From Candidatus Binatota bacterium (GTDB lineage: Bacteria; Desulfobacterota; Binatia; UBA1149), in NCBI GenBank assembly GCA_012960245.1, contig DUBO01000023.1, positions 1 to 64,000 on the forward strand: a stretch of DNA of 64,000 bases. The letters run 5' to 3'. The translations under genes were made by a program, and so were the position numbers. The number at the start of each line of letters is the position of its first letter. Position 1 is the stretch's first letter. Below, piece by piece: positions 18,218-26,529 of the stretch. Below the pieces are notes generated by a model, which saw only the letters and a program-made list of their open reading frames with translations, had not been told where the DNA came from and did no database searches.

Positions 18218-18883
18218 TCACGTCTCGCCGCGCCCGGCGAGCAGCCCCTGAAGCACGAGCTCGGTAATGGCATCGGCCGTTTGCTTGGGCGACTCGCGCG
18301 CTATCTCGGCTACCTCGGCCTGGGCAAACTCGCGACCGAGGCTGCCCAGCACGTGGGCTACAGCAGCCGTGTCGACGGCGGCGATCTGCCCTTCGGCAAC
18401 CGCGCGATCGAGCAGGCTGTGGGCCACCGCCGACAGGTAGGCCTCGTGGTCGGCAAACAGTCGCTGGGCACCCGCGAGGCTGGCAAAGTCGGCCGACATG
18501 GTGACGGCCTCGGATTGCACGGCTTCGTTGGCCGCGCGCAGGTAAGCACGCAAGGCGTCGATGGGGGTCATCTTCGCGTCGAGTTTTTCGACCGCCGCCC
18601 TGCCTATGCGCCGTAGCCGGCGATCGACTACCGCAAGCAGCAGCTCGTCCTTGCTGGGCGCGATACCGTAGAGAGTCCTGAGCGAACAGTTTACGCGCTC
18701 GGCCAGGCCGGCCATGGTGAGCTCGGCCACGCCGCCCCTGAGCAGTTGGGCTTCGAGTTCTTCGAGGAGATCGAGCTGGCGGGCGCTGAGCGCACGCTCG
18801 TCTTCCTTTGACAACACCGGCGGCGGCACCCGCACGCCGGGAAATCGTAACCGCCCCGCCTTGTCGACGGCCACGGCGATCAA
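18218..18883 (-). CDS. TetR-family transcriptional regulator
   Basis: About 221 residues. The TTG at 18883 overlaps the atuA stop codon and has GAGGA at good spacing upstream; a GTG at 18874 is an alternative. The N-terminal helix-turn-helix is seen in LTMAGLAERVNCSLRTLYGIAPSKDELLLAV (read here as GLAERVNCSLRTLYGIAP plus SKDELL). A helical ligand-binding domain follows (DALRAYLRAANEAVQSEAVT, FADHEAYLSAVAHSLLDRAV). Being the last gene of the AtuA/carboxylase transcript, it probably regulates that cluster in response to an acyl-CoA or terpenoid (inference, by analogy with AtuR). Confidence 0.88.
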   Translation of the reverse strand: MIAVAVDKAGRLRFPGVRVPPPVLSKEDERALSARQLDLLEELEAQLLRGGVAELTMAGLAERVNCSLRTLYGIAPSKDELLLAVVDRRLRRIGRAAVEKLDAKMTPIDALRAYLRAANEAVQSEAVTMSADFASLAGAQRLFADHEAYLSAVAHSLLDRAVAEGQIAAVDTAAVAHVLGSLGREFAQAEVAEIARESPKQTADAITELVLQGLLAGRGET

Positions 18884-20634
18884 GCCAGTAGTTCCTCGGG
18901 CAGGTCGACCACGCGCGCCCGCAGCCATTCGCCCAGCCCCTTGGCCTGCGGATCCTGCCGGGTGGAAGCCGCCACGCCCTCCTGCAGCAAGCCATGCACC
19001 ACGAAGTTGAGCGAACGAAGCGCCGGCAGCCGGAAGCGCTCCACCTTGAGTTCGGCTGCCTCGGGCAGCAGTTGTTTGAACTTCTCGGTGGTAAGGAAAC
19101 CATCGATCCACGCCCAGGCCTCGTCGCTGCGCGCAAACACGCCCAGGTTCGCGTTGCCGCCCTTGTCGCCCGACCGTGCGCCGTAGACTTCACCCAGCGC
19201 AGCGCGGCGGGTCGAGCCTCCCGGCACCGCGGCTTCCGGTCCGGGTGCCGGAGTCACGTTTATCTCGGCACCGGGTATCACCGACGACACCTGCCGCGAC
19301 TCACCGCCCGGCAACACCAGCTCGGCCGGTACGACGTCGGCTGCCACGCGCGCCGCCTCCATGACACCAAAGGGACGCCCGCCACCGGGACCACCCACGC
19401 CGAAGAAGCCGGGGATGCTGGCCAGCGCGATCTCTATACCCGAGTTGGCAAAAGCGCGGCCGACTTTCTTTTCATCTGGATCCTTGACGCTGATGCGCAG
19501 CATGGCCACCGCCTCTTCGTTGGCGTCCGGGTCGTTGCTGTCGGTTCGTATCAGGCTGGTGGAGGCGAAAGCAAAGTCTTCCGGCGAGTATGGGCAAGCG
19601 TTCCAGAAACCTTCTTCTACCAGTTTGGCCTTGGCCTCTATGTCCAGGCCGGTCAGGCACAGGTTCATGTCGTTGCGAAAACCACCCGCGCGGTTGATGC
19701 ACACCTTCAGGGTCGAGGGCGGCGGCTCACCCTGGGTGCCGTGCAGAAGTACGCGGTCGGGTGCCTGCTGCTCGATCTCGATCGTGTCAAAGCGTGTGGT
19801 CACGTCGGGGCCAAGGTAGCGCGGTCCACCAATCTCGTAGAGCAGTTGCGAAGTGACGGTGCCCACCGACACCTCGCCACCGGTACCGTCGTGTTTGCCG
19901 ATGACCGAAGATCCATCCTCGGCGATCTCGGCCCAGGGAAAACCTACGTTGAGCATCTGCTCGATCTCGGTAAAGAACGAGTAGTTGCCACCGGTAGCCT
20001 GGGCGCCACACTCAATGACGTGACCCGCCACCACGGCGCCCGCCAGCTCGTTAAAGTCGTCGCGTTTCCAGCCGTGGTGCCAGGCGGCAGGGCCGCACAC
20101 CACCGCCGCGTCGGTGACGCGACCGGTTATTACTATGTCGGCACCCGCGTTGAGCGCGTCCACGATACCCCAGCAGCCAAGATAGGCGTTGGCCGTGAGA
20201 AAAGCCGACGCGTCTTCGATCGGGCGTTCGCTTTCGAGCTCGAGCAGGCTGCCGGCCTCGACCAGCTCGCCCACGCGTGGCAGCAGGTCGTCGCCGCGCA
20301 GGTAGGCAATCTTAGGTGCCAGCCCGAGCTTGTTTGCGACCTCGGATACGGCCTCGGCGCAGGAGTCGGGGGCAAGGCCGCCAGCGTTCGTGACAACCTT
20401 TATGCCCTTGTCGAGGCAGCTGCCCATCACCTGCTCCATCTGCGCCACGAAGGTGCGCGCGTAACCGCCGCTGGGGTGCTTCATGCGCGTGCGCGCGAGG
20501 ATGAGCATGGTGAGCTCGGCGAGCCAGTCACCCGTGAGCACGTCAATGGGACCACCCTCGACCATCTCGCGGGCAGCACTGAGACGGTCGCCGTAAAAAC
20601 CTGAGCAGTTAGCAATGCGTATTGGCGAAGCCAT
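18880..20634 (-). CDS. atuA: Acyclic terpene utilisation AtuA family protein
   Basis: 584 residues, start ATG 20634 with GGAGAACA upstream. The large N-terminal domain has the family signature (IRIANCSGFYGDRLSAA, VLTGDWLAELTMLILARTR as two parts, NAGGLAPDSCAEAV, DIVITGRVTDAAVVCGPAAW, VAGHVIECGAQATGGNYSFF). The C-terminal AtuA-like ferredoxin-fold domain starts near LGEVYGARSGDKGGNANLGV. In Pseudomonas, AtuA is needed with geranyl-CoA carboxylase for citronellol/geraniol breakdown and is proposed to help release acetate from the carboxylated, hydrated intermediate. Here it directly follows the carboxylase alpha gene (17-base gap), the same partnership. Confidence 0.92.
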   Translation of the reverse strand: MASPIRIANCSGFYGDRLSAAREMVEGGPIDVLTGDWLAELTMLILARTRMKHPSGGYARTFVAQMEQVMGSCLDKGIKVVTNAGGLAPDSCAEAVSEVANKLGLAPKIAYLRGDDLLPRVGELVEAGSLLELESERPIEDASAFLTANAYLGCWGIVDALNAGADIVITGRVTDAAVVCGPAAWHHGWKRDDFNELAGAVVAGHVIECGAQATGGNYSFFTEIEQMLNVGFPWAEIAEDGSSVIGKHDGTGGEVSVGTVTSQLLYEIGGPRYLGPDVTTRFDTIEIEQQAPDRVLLHGTQGEPPPSTLKVCINRAGGFRNDMNLCLTGLDIEAKAKLVEEGFWNACPYSPEDFAFASTSLIRTDSNDPDANEEAVAMLRISVKDPDEKKVGRAFANSGIEIALASIPGFFGVGGPGGGRPFGVMEAARVAADVVPAELVLPGGESRQVSSVIPGAEINVTPAPGPEAAVPGGSTRRAALGEVYGARSGDKGGNANLGVFARSDEAWAWIDGFLTTEKFKQLLPEAAELKVERFRLPALRSLNFVVHGLLQEGVAASTRQDPQAKGLGEWLRARVVDLPEELLA

Positions 20635-20651
20635 GATTGTTCTCCGTTCGG

Positions 20652-22607
20652 TCAGCCAGTCTTGTCGACTTCGTTCTCGTCGGCGGCAGTCTCCACGACC
20701 AGCAGCAACGTGCCCGCCTCTACCTGCTCGCCCTCTTCAACCCTCACCTCCACGACCACTCCGTCTTCGTTGGCACGCATGGGGTGCTCCATCTTCATGG
20801 CCTCGAGCACGAGCACCGTGTCGCCGTCCGCCACCGTGTCGCCGACCTTCACGCGCAGCTCTATAACCTTGCCGGGCATGCGGGCCAGGAAACCACCCTC
20901 GTCCTGCTCGGCACCCGGCAGCACGAAGCGCGGCTGCTCGCTGAAAACGATGTCGCCGTTGCCGCACTGCACGATCAACTGCGCACCCGCGCGGGTCACG
21001 AGCACTCTCGTACGACGGCCGGCAATCTCCACGTCTATGCCCTGCTCGCTCCAGTGGTGCACGCGCGCGACGCTGCCGTCGTCAAAACAAAAACTGCCAT
21101 CGCGCCGGGAATGATAGCGCACGGCTGTGCTGCCCTCGCCGTGATCAAGCGTGAGCCGCTGGTCGGGCAGACGGCCGATCTGCCAGCCGCTTGGCACCGT
21201 GGCCAGCACTGTTGCCTCGGAACGGTTGACGCCCTGCACCCACAGGGCGGCCACTCGTGCAGCGTGGGTTAGTTCGGCCTCTGACGGCTCAAGCGCGCGG
21301 GCCGGCGCCACGCGGTCGATAAAATCAGTGGTCGTATCGCCCGCGAGGAACTCCTCCGAGCGCAGCACCGCCACGAGAAAGTCGCGGTTGGTCACAACGC
21401 CGCCCAGGTGAGTGCGCGCCAGCCCCAGCGCCAGCTTGCCCGCAGCTTCTTCTCGCGTGGGCGCGTGGGCTATGACCTTGCCCAGCATGGGGTCAAAGTC
21501 AGGGCCGATGACCGAGCCCTGCTCCACACCGCTGTCCCAGCGTAGCTCGGGAGTAGCCGCCGGCTCAAAGGCAGACAGCGTGCCGGTCTCGGGTAGAAAA
21601 TCGTTGGCCGGGTTCTCGGCGTACAAGCGCGCCTCGACCGCCCAGCCGTTACTGCTTATGTCTTCCTGGCCGTAGCCCAGCGGCTCGCCGGCGGCCACGC
21701 GCAACTGCTCGCGCACGAGATCGAGGCCGGTGACCAGTTCGGTTACCGGGTGCTCCACCTGCAAGCGGGTGTTGACCTCGAGAAAAAAGAACTCGCCCGT
21801 ATCGTCGTCGAGCAGGAACTCCACCGTTCCCGCCGAGCGATAACCCAGCTCGCCGGCCAAGCCGAGGGCGGCGTCGGCCATGGCCTGTCGCAGCTTGTCG
21901 TCGACTCGCGGCGAGGGCGACTCCTCTATTATTTTCTGATGACGACGTTGGATGGAGCACTCGCGCTCGCCCAGGTGCACAACCTTGCCGTGCTCGTCGC
22001 CCAGTATCTGTATCTCGATGTGGCGTGCGCGGGCCACGTAGCGCTCGATAAAAACCCTGTCGTCACCAAACCCACTGGCCGCCTCACGCTTGGCCGAGGC
22101 CACGCCTTCTTCGAGCCCGTCGGCCGACTCGACAATGCGCATGCCCTTGCCGCCACCACCGGCGGCTGCCTTGACCAGCAGCGGGTATCCCACCTTGTCG
22201 GCGTCGTCGGTACTTTCTGAGCCCGGGAGCACTGGTACGCCCGCCTTGACCGCAAGCGCGCGGGCGGCGATCTTGTCGCCCATCTGCTCAATGCACTCAA
22301 CCGACGGCCCCACCCACAGCAGGCCCGCGGCCATCACCTGGGCCGCAAAGGCGGCGTTCTCCGACAGGAAACCGTAGCCCGGGTGCAGGGCTTCGGCGCC
22401 GGTGACCCTGGCCGCCTCGAGCACAGCCGCGCCGTCGAGATATGACGTGTCGAGGCGTACCGCCTCGTCGGCCTCGCCCACAAAAGGCGCGAGCGCGTCG
22501 GCGTCCACGTACACGGCCACGCAGCGAATGCCCATCTGCTGGGCGCTGCGAATAATACGCCGGGCGATCTCGCCGCGGTTGGCAACAAGTAACGTCGCAA
22601 AGCTCAT
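20652..22607 (-). CDS. Biotin-dependent acyl-CoA carboxylase, alpha subunit (biotin carboxylase/BCCP)
   Basis: 651 residues from the ATG at 22607, which overlaps the upstream carboxyltransferase stop (ATGA). Biotin carboxylase domain: LLVANRGEIARRIIRSA, HPGYGFLSENAAFA, the ATP-grasp glycine loop KAAAGGGGKGMRIV and EVNTRLQVEHPVTEL. The C-terminal biotinyl domain carries EAMKMEHPM with the biotin lysine at about 605. It loads CO2 on biotin for transfer by the partner subunit. The set AtuA, alpha, beta and TetR favours geranyl-CoA carboxylase (AtuF-like), but 3-methylcrotonyl-CoA carboxylase (leucine breakdown) cannot be excluded from sequence reading alone. Confidence 0.93.
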   Translation of the reverse strand: MSFATLLVANRGEIARRIIRSAQQMGIRCVAVYVDADALAPFVGEADEAVRLDTSYLDGAAVLEAARVTGAEALHPGYGFLSENAAFAAQVMAAGLLWVGPSVECIEQMGDKIAARALAVKAGVPVLPGSESTDDADKVGYPLLVKAAAGGGGKGMRIVESADGLEEGVASAKREAASGFGDDRVFIERYVARARHIEIQILGDEHGKVVHLGERECSIQRRHQKIIEESPSPRVDDKLRQAMADAALGLAGELGYRSAGTVEFLLDDDTGEFFFLEVNTRLQVEHPVTELVTGLDLVREQLRVAAGEPLGYGQEDISSNGWAVEARLYAENPANDFLPETGTLSAFEPAATPELRWDSGVEQGSVIGPDFDPMLGKVIAHAPTREEAAGKLALGLARTHLGGVVTNRDFLVAVLRSEEFLAGDTTTDFIDRVAPARALEPSEAELTHAARVAALWVQGVNRSEATVLATVPSGWQIGRLPDQRLTLDHGEGSTAVRYHSRRDGSFCFDDGSVARVHHWSEQGIDVEIAGRRTRVLVTRAGAQLIVQCGNGDIVFSEQPRFVLPGAEQDEGGFLARMPGKVIELRVKVGDTVADGDTVLVLEAMKMEHPMRANEDGVVVEVRVEEGEQVEAGTLLLVVETAADENEVDKTG

Positions 22608-24265
22608 AGCCTGAATACCCCGTAGCCCTCGGCACCTTCCACCGGCTTGTTGCGTACCACCGACAGGCAGATGCCCAGCACGGTGCGCGTGTCGCGCGGG
22701 TCGATCAGCCCGTCGTCGCTTATTGCGCCGGTGGCCTCCAGCGCCAGCGAGCCCTTCTCCTGCATGTCTTCTACAGCAGCGCGGATCTGTTCGTCGAGCG
22801 CCTCGTCGAAATCTTCGCCCTTGCGCGCCGCGCGTGCCCGGCGGACGATAGACATCACGCCGGCTATCTGTTTGCCGCCCATCACGGCGATGCGCGCGCT
22901 CGGCCATATGAAAGTAAAGCGGGTGTTGAACGCGCGGCCCGACATGGCGTAGGTGCCCGCGCCGTACGAAGCGCCCACTATCACGGTCAGGTGCGGCACC
23001 GTCGAGTTGGAAACCGCGTTGAGCATCTGCGAGCCCTTCTTGATGATGCCGGCTTCCTCGAAATCCCGGCCGACGATGAAACCGGTGAGGTTCTGCAGGA
23101 ACAGCAACGGCACGTCGATCTGGTTGCAGAGCTGGATGAAGTGGGCGGCCTTCTCCGACGACTCGGGGTAGATGACCCCGTTGTTGCCCAGTATGCCCAC
23201 CGGGTAGCCGTGTATGGACGAAAAGCCGCAGACCATGGTCTCGCCGTAGCGTGGTTTGAACTCCTCGAAGCGAGAACCATCTACCACGCGGCCTATGATG
23301 TCGCGTATGTCTGCCGGGCGCTTGAGCTCCGGGTCTATGATGCCCAGCAGCTCCTCGGGGTCGAGCACGGGCGGGTCATCGCGCAGCGCCGGCGGGGGGC
23401 CGGGCTTGCGCCAGTTCAGGTGCGAGACGATCTCGCGGCACATGCGCAGCGCGTCCTGCTCGTCTTCGGCCAGGTACTCGCCCAGGCCCGAAATCTCGGC
23501 GTGCATCTTCGCACCACCCAGGGACTCGTCGTCGGAGTCCTCGCCGGTGGCCATCTTCACCAGCGGCGGGCCGGCAAGAAATATCTTCGACTGCTTCTTG
23601 ATGACGACGTTGTAGTCGGACATGCCCGGCTGGTAGGCACCGCCGGCCGTAGAGGATCCGAACACCACGCACACGGTCGGAATGCGCAGCTTGGACAGCT
23701 CTATCATCTCGTAGAAAAACCGGCCGGTCTCCGCGAAGTGAAAAATCTTGGCAGGGCGCCGTTTCTTCTTGTCGTCGTCGGGTTCCATGCGCAGGTCGGC
23801 ACCGGCCGACTCCACGAAACTGACGTAGGGAATATTGTTGTCGCGGGCGATCTCAAGGGCCCGCATCCACTTCTTGCCCATGTAAGGTGTCATGGCGCCA
23901 CCGAGCACGGTGGGATCGTTGGCGAAGATCATGCACTCAACGCCGGCTATGATGCCTATGCCCATGAGGACGCCACCGCCTATGGTGTAGTCGGCGTTGT
24001 AAGCGGCCAGCCCGCTGATCTCCAGAAACGGGCTGTCGGGGTCCAGCGCCAGCGCCACGCGTTCTCTTACCGGCAGCTTGCCGCGCGCGGCCAGGCGCTC
24101 GTGGTGGTGGGCACCGCCACCGGCCTCGGCCTCGTCGAGCAGCGAGTTGACCTCATCGATTCTAAGCAGCATCGCGTCCCGGTTCTCGATGAACTCCTGG
24201 GAGCGGGGATTGAGTGTGGACCGCAGGGGCGGTGCCAATAGCGGGGCCAGTATCGGCGCTTGCAT
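22604..24265 (-). CDS. Acyl-CoA carboxylase, carboxyltransferase (beta) subunit
   Basis: 553 residues from ATG 24265; an in-frame ATG at 24337 would add 24 residues. Crotonase-fold halves are evident: KLPVRERVALALDPDSPFLE, NDPTVLGGAMTPYMGKKWMR, FVESAGADLRMEPDDDKK and SSTAGGAYQPGMSDY in the N half; FLQNLTGFIVGRDFEEAGII, GASYGAGTYAMSGRAF and SARIAVMGGKQIAGVM in the C half. This is the MCC/GCC beta pattern, not the propionyl-CoA type. It transfers carboxyl from biotin to the gamma carbon of a branched enoyl-CoA. First gene of the beta-alpha-atuA-tetR transcript; each of the first junctions overlaps or nearly touches. Confidence 0.93.
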   Translation of the reverse strand: MQAPILAPLLAPPLRSTLNPRSQEFIENRDAMLLRIDEVNSLLDEAEAGGGAHHHERLAARGKLPVRERVALALDPDSPFLEISGLAAYNADYTIGGGVLMGIGIIAGVECMIFANDPTVLGGAMTPYMGKKWMRALEIARDNNIPYVSFVESAGADLRMEPDDDKKKRRPAKIFHFAETGRFFYEMIELSKLRIPTVCVVFGSSTAGGAYQPGMSDYNVVIKKQSKIFLAGPPLVKMATGEDSDDESLGGAKMHAEISGLGEYLAEDEQDALRMCREIVSHLNWRKPGPPPALRDDPPVLDPEELLGIIDPELKRPADIRDIIGRVVDGSRFEEFKPRYGETMVCGFSSIHGYPVGILGNNGVIYPESSEKAAHFIQLCNQIDVPLLFLQNLTGFIVGRDFEEAGIIKKGSQMLNAVSNSTVPHLTVIVGASYGAGTYAMSGRAFNTRFTFIWPSARIAVMGGKQIAGVMSIVRRARAARKGEDFDEALDEQIRAAVEDMQEKGSLALEATGAISDDGLIDPRDTRTVLGICLSVVRNKPVEGAEGYGVFRL

Positions 24266-24368
24266 GTCGTTGCTCTTACCTCTCTGTTTTCCGAAGTGAT
24301 GTTCTACAGGGCGCGGCTTTAAAAGACGCGGGTTCATCGGCCGCAGCAGGCCTCGCCCGTTTCAACCT

Positions 24369-24408
24369 ACGGTAACAATATCGGTAATATGTGTCAAGCA
24401 TTATTACC
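24369..24408 (-). promoter_or_regulatory. Putative promoter and inverted repeat before the carboxylase operon
   Basis: Read on the minus strand, TTGACA (24397-24392) is followed after 17 bases by TACCGT (24374-24369). The same stretch holds an inverted repeat GGTAATA (24383-24389) / TATTACC (24402-24408) and a GGTAA direct repeat (24371, 24383). The -35 hexamer overlaps the stop codon of the upstream LLM gene. This short AT-rich island is the best candidate for the promoter and regulator site of the carboxylase/atuA transcript. Confidence 0.5.
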
Positions 24409-25431
24409 CTCGTGTTCTGCGAACGCCCGCCGGGTGCCGGCCGTAACCTCCCGCCACAGGCCGGGCTCGGCCGCGTAGGGCGCGTATATACCCAGGCTAT
24501 CGGCTAAGCCCGCGTATCTCTCGGCCAGCCGGGCACCTAACTGCTGCGGCTCACCAACGACGGCAAAGTGCTCGACCATCGAATCGTCTACCAGCTGCGG
24601 CAGCTCGTCCCAACGGTTTTCGCGGGTGAGCTTGTTGAGCTCGGGCTGCAACTCGCCATAGCCCACGGCCTCCATCGGGCGACGGTAAGCGGGCGTGGAA
24701 CCGTAGAAGGCCAGAAGGCTGCGCACGCCCTCGTAGGCAGCACGCATTTGTTCCTCGTTGGCACCGGTGATGCAGATGGCAGTCACGTTGAAAACAAAAT
24801 CCTCGCGGCGGCGACCTGCCTTGGCCAATGACTTGTTCACCGCTGGCAATTGCACATCACGCAGGAAGGGCACCGTGTTGAACGGATGAACCAGCAGGCC
24901 ATCGGCCACCTGTCCTGCCACGGCAGTCATAGCCGGACCCAGCGCGCCCAGCACGATGCGAGGGCGGCCGCAGTCGAGCGGCCCCGGGTTGAACATGGGC
25001 GTCATCAGCGTGTGGCGAAAAAACTCGCCTTCAAACTTGAGAGCGTCGCCGTCCTGCCAGCAATCAAAGAACGCCCTTACCGCCATGATATACTCGCGCA
25101 TGCGGGCCGCCGGTCGGTCAAAGGCGACGCCGAAGCGGCGCTCGATGTGAGCCCGCACCTGCGAGCCGAGGCCAAGCGAAAACCTGCCTCCCGAAAAACG
25201 CTGCAGGTCCCAGGCCTGGCTGGCCACGTGGTAGGGGTTGCGCGGAAAGGCTACCGCGATGCCCGTGCTGATATCCAGTTCAGGCGCAGCCTGCGACGCC
25301 AGCAGCAGGGGGAAAAACGGATCGCGACTGCCCTCGAGCGAGTACACGCCGTCAAAACCAGCCTCGCGCCTGCCCACAGCCTCCTGCCCGACCTCGGCCA
25401 GGTCAGAGTAAAGTGGCCCGTCTATCTTCAC
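24394..25431 (-). CDS. LLM-class F420-dependent oxidoreductase (TIGR03617-like)
   Basis: 345 residues from GTG 25431. Sequence typical of the TIGR03617 branch: MKIDGPLYSDLAEVGQEA, EAGFDGVYSLEGSRDPFFPL, ISTGIAVAFPRNPYHVASQA, GGRFSLGLGSQVRAHIERRF, IVLGALGPAMTAVAGQVADG and FYGSTPAYRRPMEAVGYGEL. Enzymes of this branch are annotated as F420-linked, but substrates are unproved. It is transcribed 25 bases after the hydratase-2 gene and just before the carboxylase promoter. A clear paralog is at 46550-47590. Confidence 0.87.
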   Translation of the reverse strand: MKIDGPLYSDLAEVGQEAVGRREAGFDGVYSLEGSRDPFFPLLLASQAAPELDISTGIAVAFPRNPYHVASQAWDLQRFSGGRFSLGLGSQVRAHIERRFGVAFDRPAARMREYIMAVRAFFDCWQDGDALKFEGEFFRHTLMTPMFNPGPLDCGRPRIVLGALGPAMTAVAGQVADGLLVHPFNTVPFLRDVQLPAVNKSLAKAGRRREDFVFNVTAICITGANEEQMRAAYEGVRSLLAFYGSTPAYRRPMEAVGYGELQPELNKLTRENRWDELPQLVDDSMVEHFAVVGEPQQLGARLAERYAGLADSLGIYAPYAAEPGLWREVTAGTRRAFAEHEGNNA

Positions 25432-25456
25432 CCCGTCAAACCCGGCACGCGCGCGG

Positions 25457-26308
25457 CTACCTCAGGGTAACCGCAGCGTTGGTGATGATGGCCTCGTTGC
25501 GGTCCTTGGACCAGGCCTCGACCAGGATCTTTCCGTCTTCATTCCAGCAGCGAACCTGGTAGGTCTCGCCCGGCCAGGCCACGCCCTTGAAGCGCGCCTG
25601 GTAGCGGGCCAAGCGCGTGGGATCGCCGTCGAGCATGCCGTCTACCACCGCCTTGCAGGTAATGCCGTAGCTGCACAGGCCGTGGATGATGGGAACGTCG
25701 AAGCCGCCCATGGCGGCGAACTCGGGGTCGCAGTGCAACGGGTTCTTGTCGCCGTTCAAGCGGTAGAGCAGCGCCTGCTGCGGCAGGGTCTCGGATTCGA
25801 ACACAGCGTCGGGCTCGCGGTCGGGCGCCTGGTTGGCAGCCGGCGGACCCGACTCGCCACCGAAGCCCCCCTCGCCGCGCATGAACAGCGCCATGCGGGT
25901 GGTGAACAGGGGCTCGCCGTCCTCGGTAGAGACGCTGTTCTCGAGTATGGTCAGCGCCGCCTTGCCCTTGTCAAAAATATCGGCGATGCGCGTGCGCCCT
26001 TTCATCTTTGCCTCGGGCGGCAGCGGCCGGTGGATCTCGATGTCCTGCTCGCCGTGCAGCAGCATCATCGGGTTAAACTCCAGGCCCGGCACCGACATCA
26101 TTGACCCGCCGCCCGACAAAAGCACAGTGGTCACAAAGCTGGGCAGCACCTTGAGGTCCTTCTCGTAGGTGTACTCAAGCTCGCCCGCGTCGGTGGCGGG
26201 CACGCCGGCGCCCACGCCGAGGTGGTAGAGAATAACTTCGTCGTTCGTGTAGCTACCGGTTCCCTCGGGGAACTCGTAAGCCATGGCCTGGTCGCGATCT
26301 ATGGGCAT
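25457..26308 (-). CDS. (R)-specific enoyl-CoA hydratase 2 / MaoC-family double hot-dog
   Basis: 283 residues. The hydratase-2 active-site signature is complete: YRLNGDKNPLHCDPEFA with the catalytic Asp and His, followed by GFDVPIIHGLCSYG. The N-terminal hot-dog half contains DEVILYHLGVGAG and LKVLPSFVTTVLL, as in the peroxisomal MFE-2 hydratase domain. It hydrates trans-2-enoyl-CoA to (R)-3-hydroxyacyl-CoA in breakdown of branched or bulky acyl chains. Start ATG 26308 has AAGGAG upstream. Downstream are the LLM gene and the carboxylase/atuA set; upstream is the divergent PQQ dehydrogenase. Confidence 0.92.
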   Translation of the reverse strand: MPIDRDQAMAYEFPEGTGSYTNDEVILYHLGVGAGVPATDAGELEYTYEKDLKVLPSFVTTVLLSGGGSMMSVPGLEFNPMMLLHGEQDIEIHRPLPPEAKMKGRTRIADIFDKGKAALTILENSVSTEDGEPLFTTRMALFMRGEGGFGGESGPPAANQAPDREPDAVFESETLPQQALLYRLNGDKNPLHCDPEFAAMGGFDVPIIHGLCSYGITCKAVVDGMLDGDPTRLARYQARFKGVAWPGETYQVRCWNEDGKILVEAWSKDRNEAIITNAAVTLR

Positions 26309-26529
26309 CGTTGTTGTCTCCTTGTGCGCTGTTGCCTTGCGCAGCTCATTTGCCTATATCCGCGCGCCAGCCAGTTCAAGAGGGGCCGGGAGCCGACAAG
26401 CACTGTGAGCCGATGAGCAAAGCGAACGGGGACCCGCCGACCGGCAGGACTCCCTGGCCTTGCCTGTCCGCTGGCGGGAACCTAGATTGTGGCAACCGGC
26501 CGACAGAACAGAAGGGGAGACTTCGCAAA

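Noticed and set aside
18082-18267. Small plus-strand frame in the gap before the TetR stop
   Set aside because: Composed of G/C runs (Pro, Arg, Ala) with no signal, motif or ribosome binding site, and overlapping the TetR 3' end.
18994-20604. 536-codon plus-strand frame opposite atuA
   Set aside because: Shadow of the AtuA gene; composition matches reversed GC-rich codons and no motif is present.
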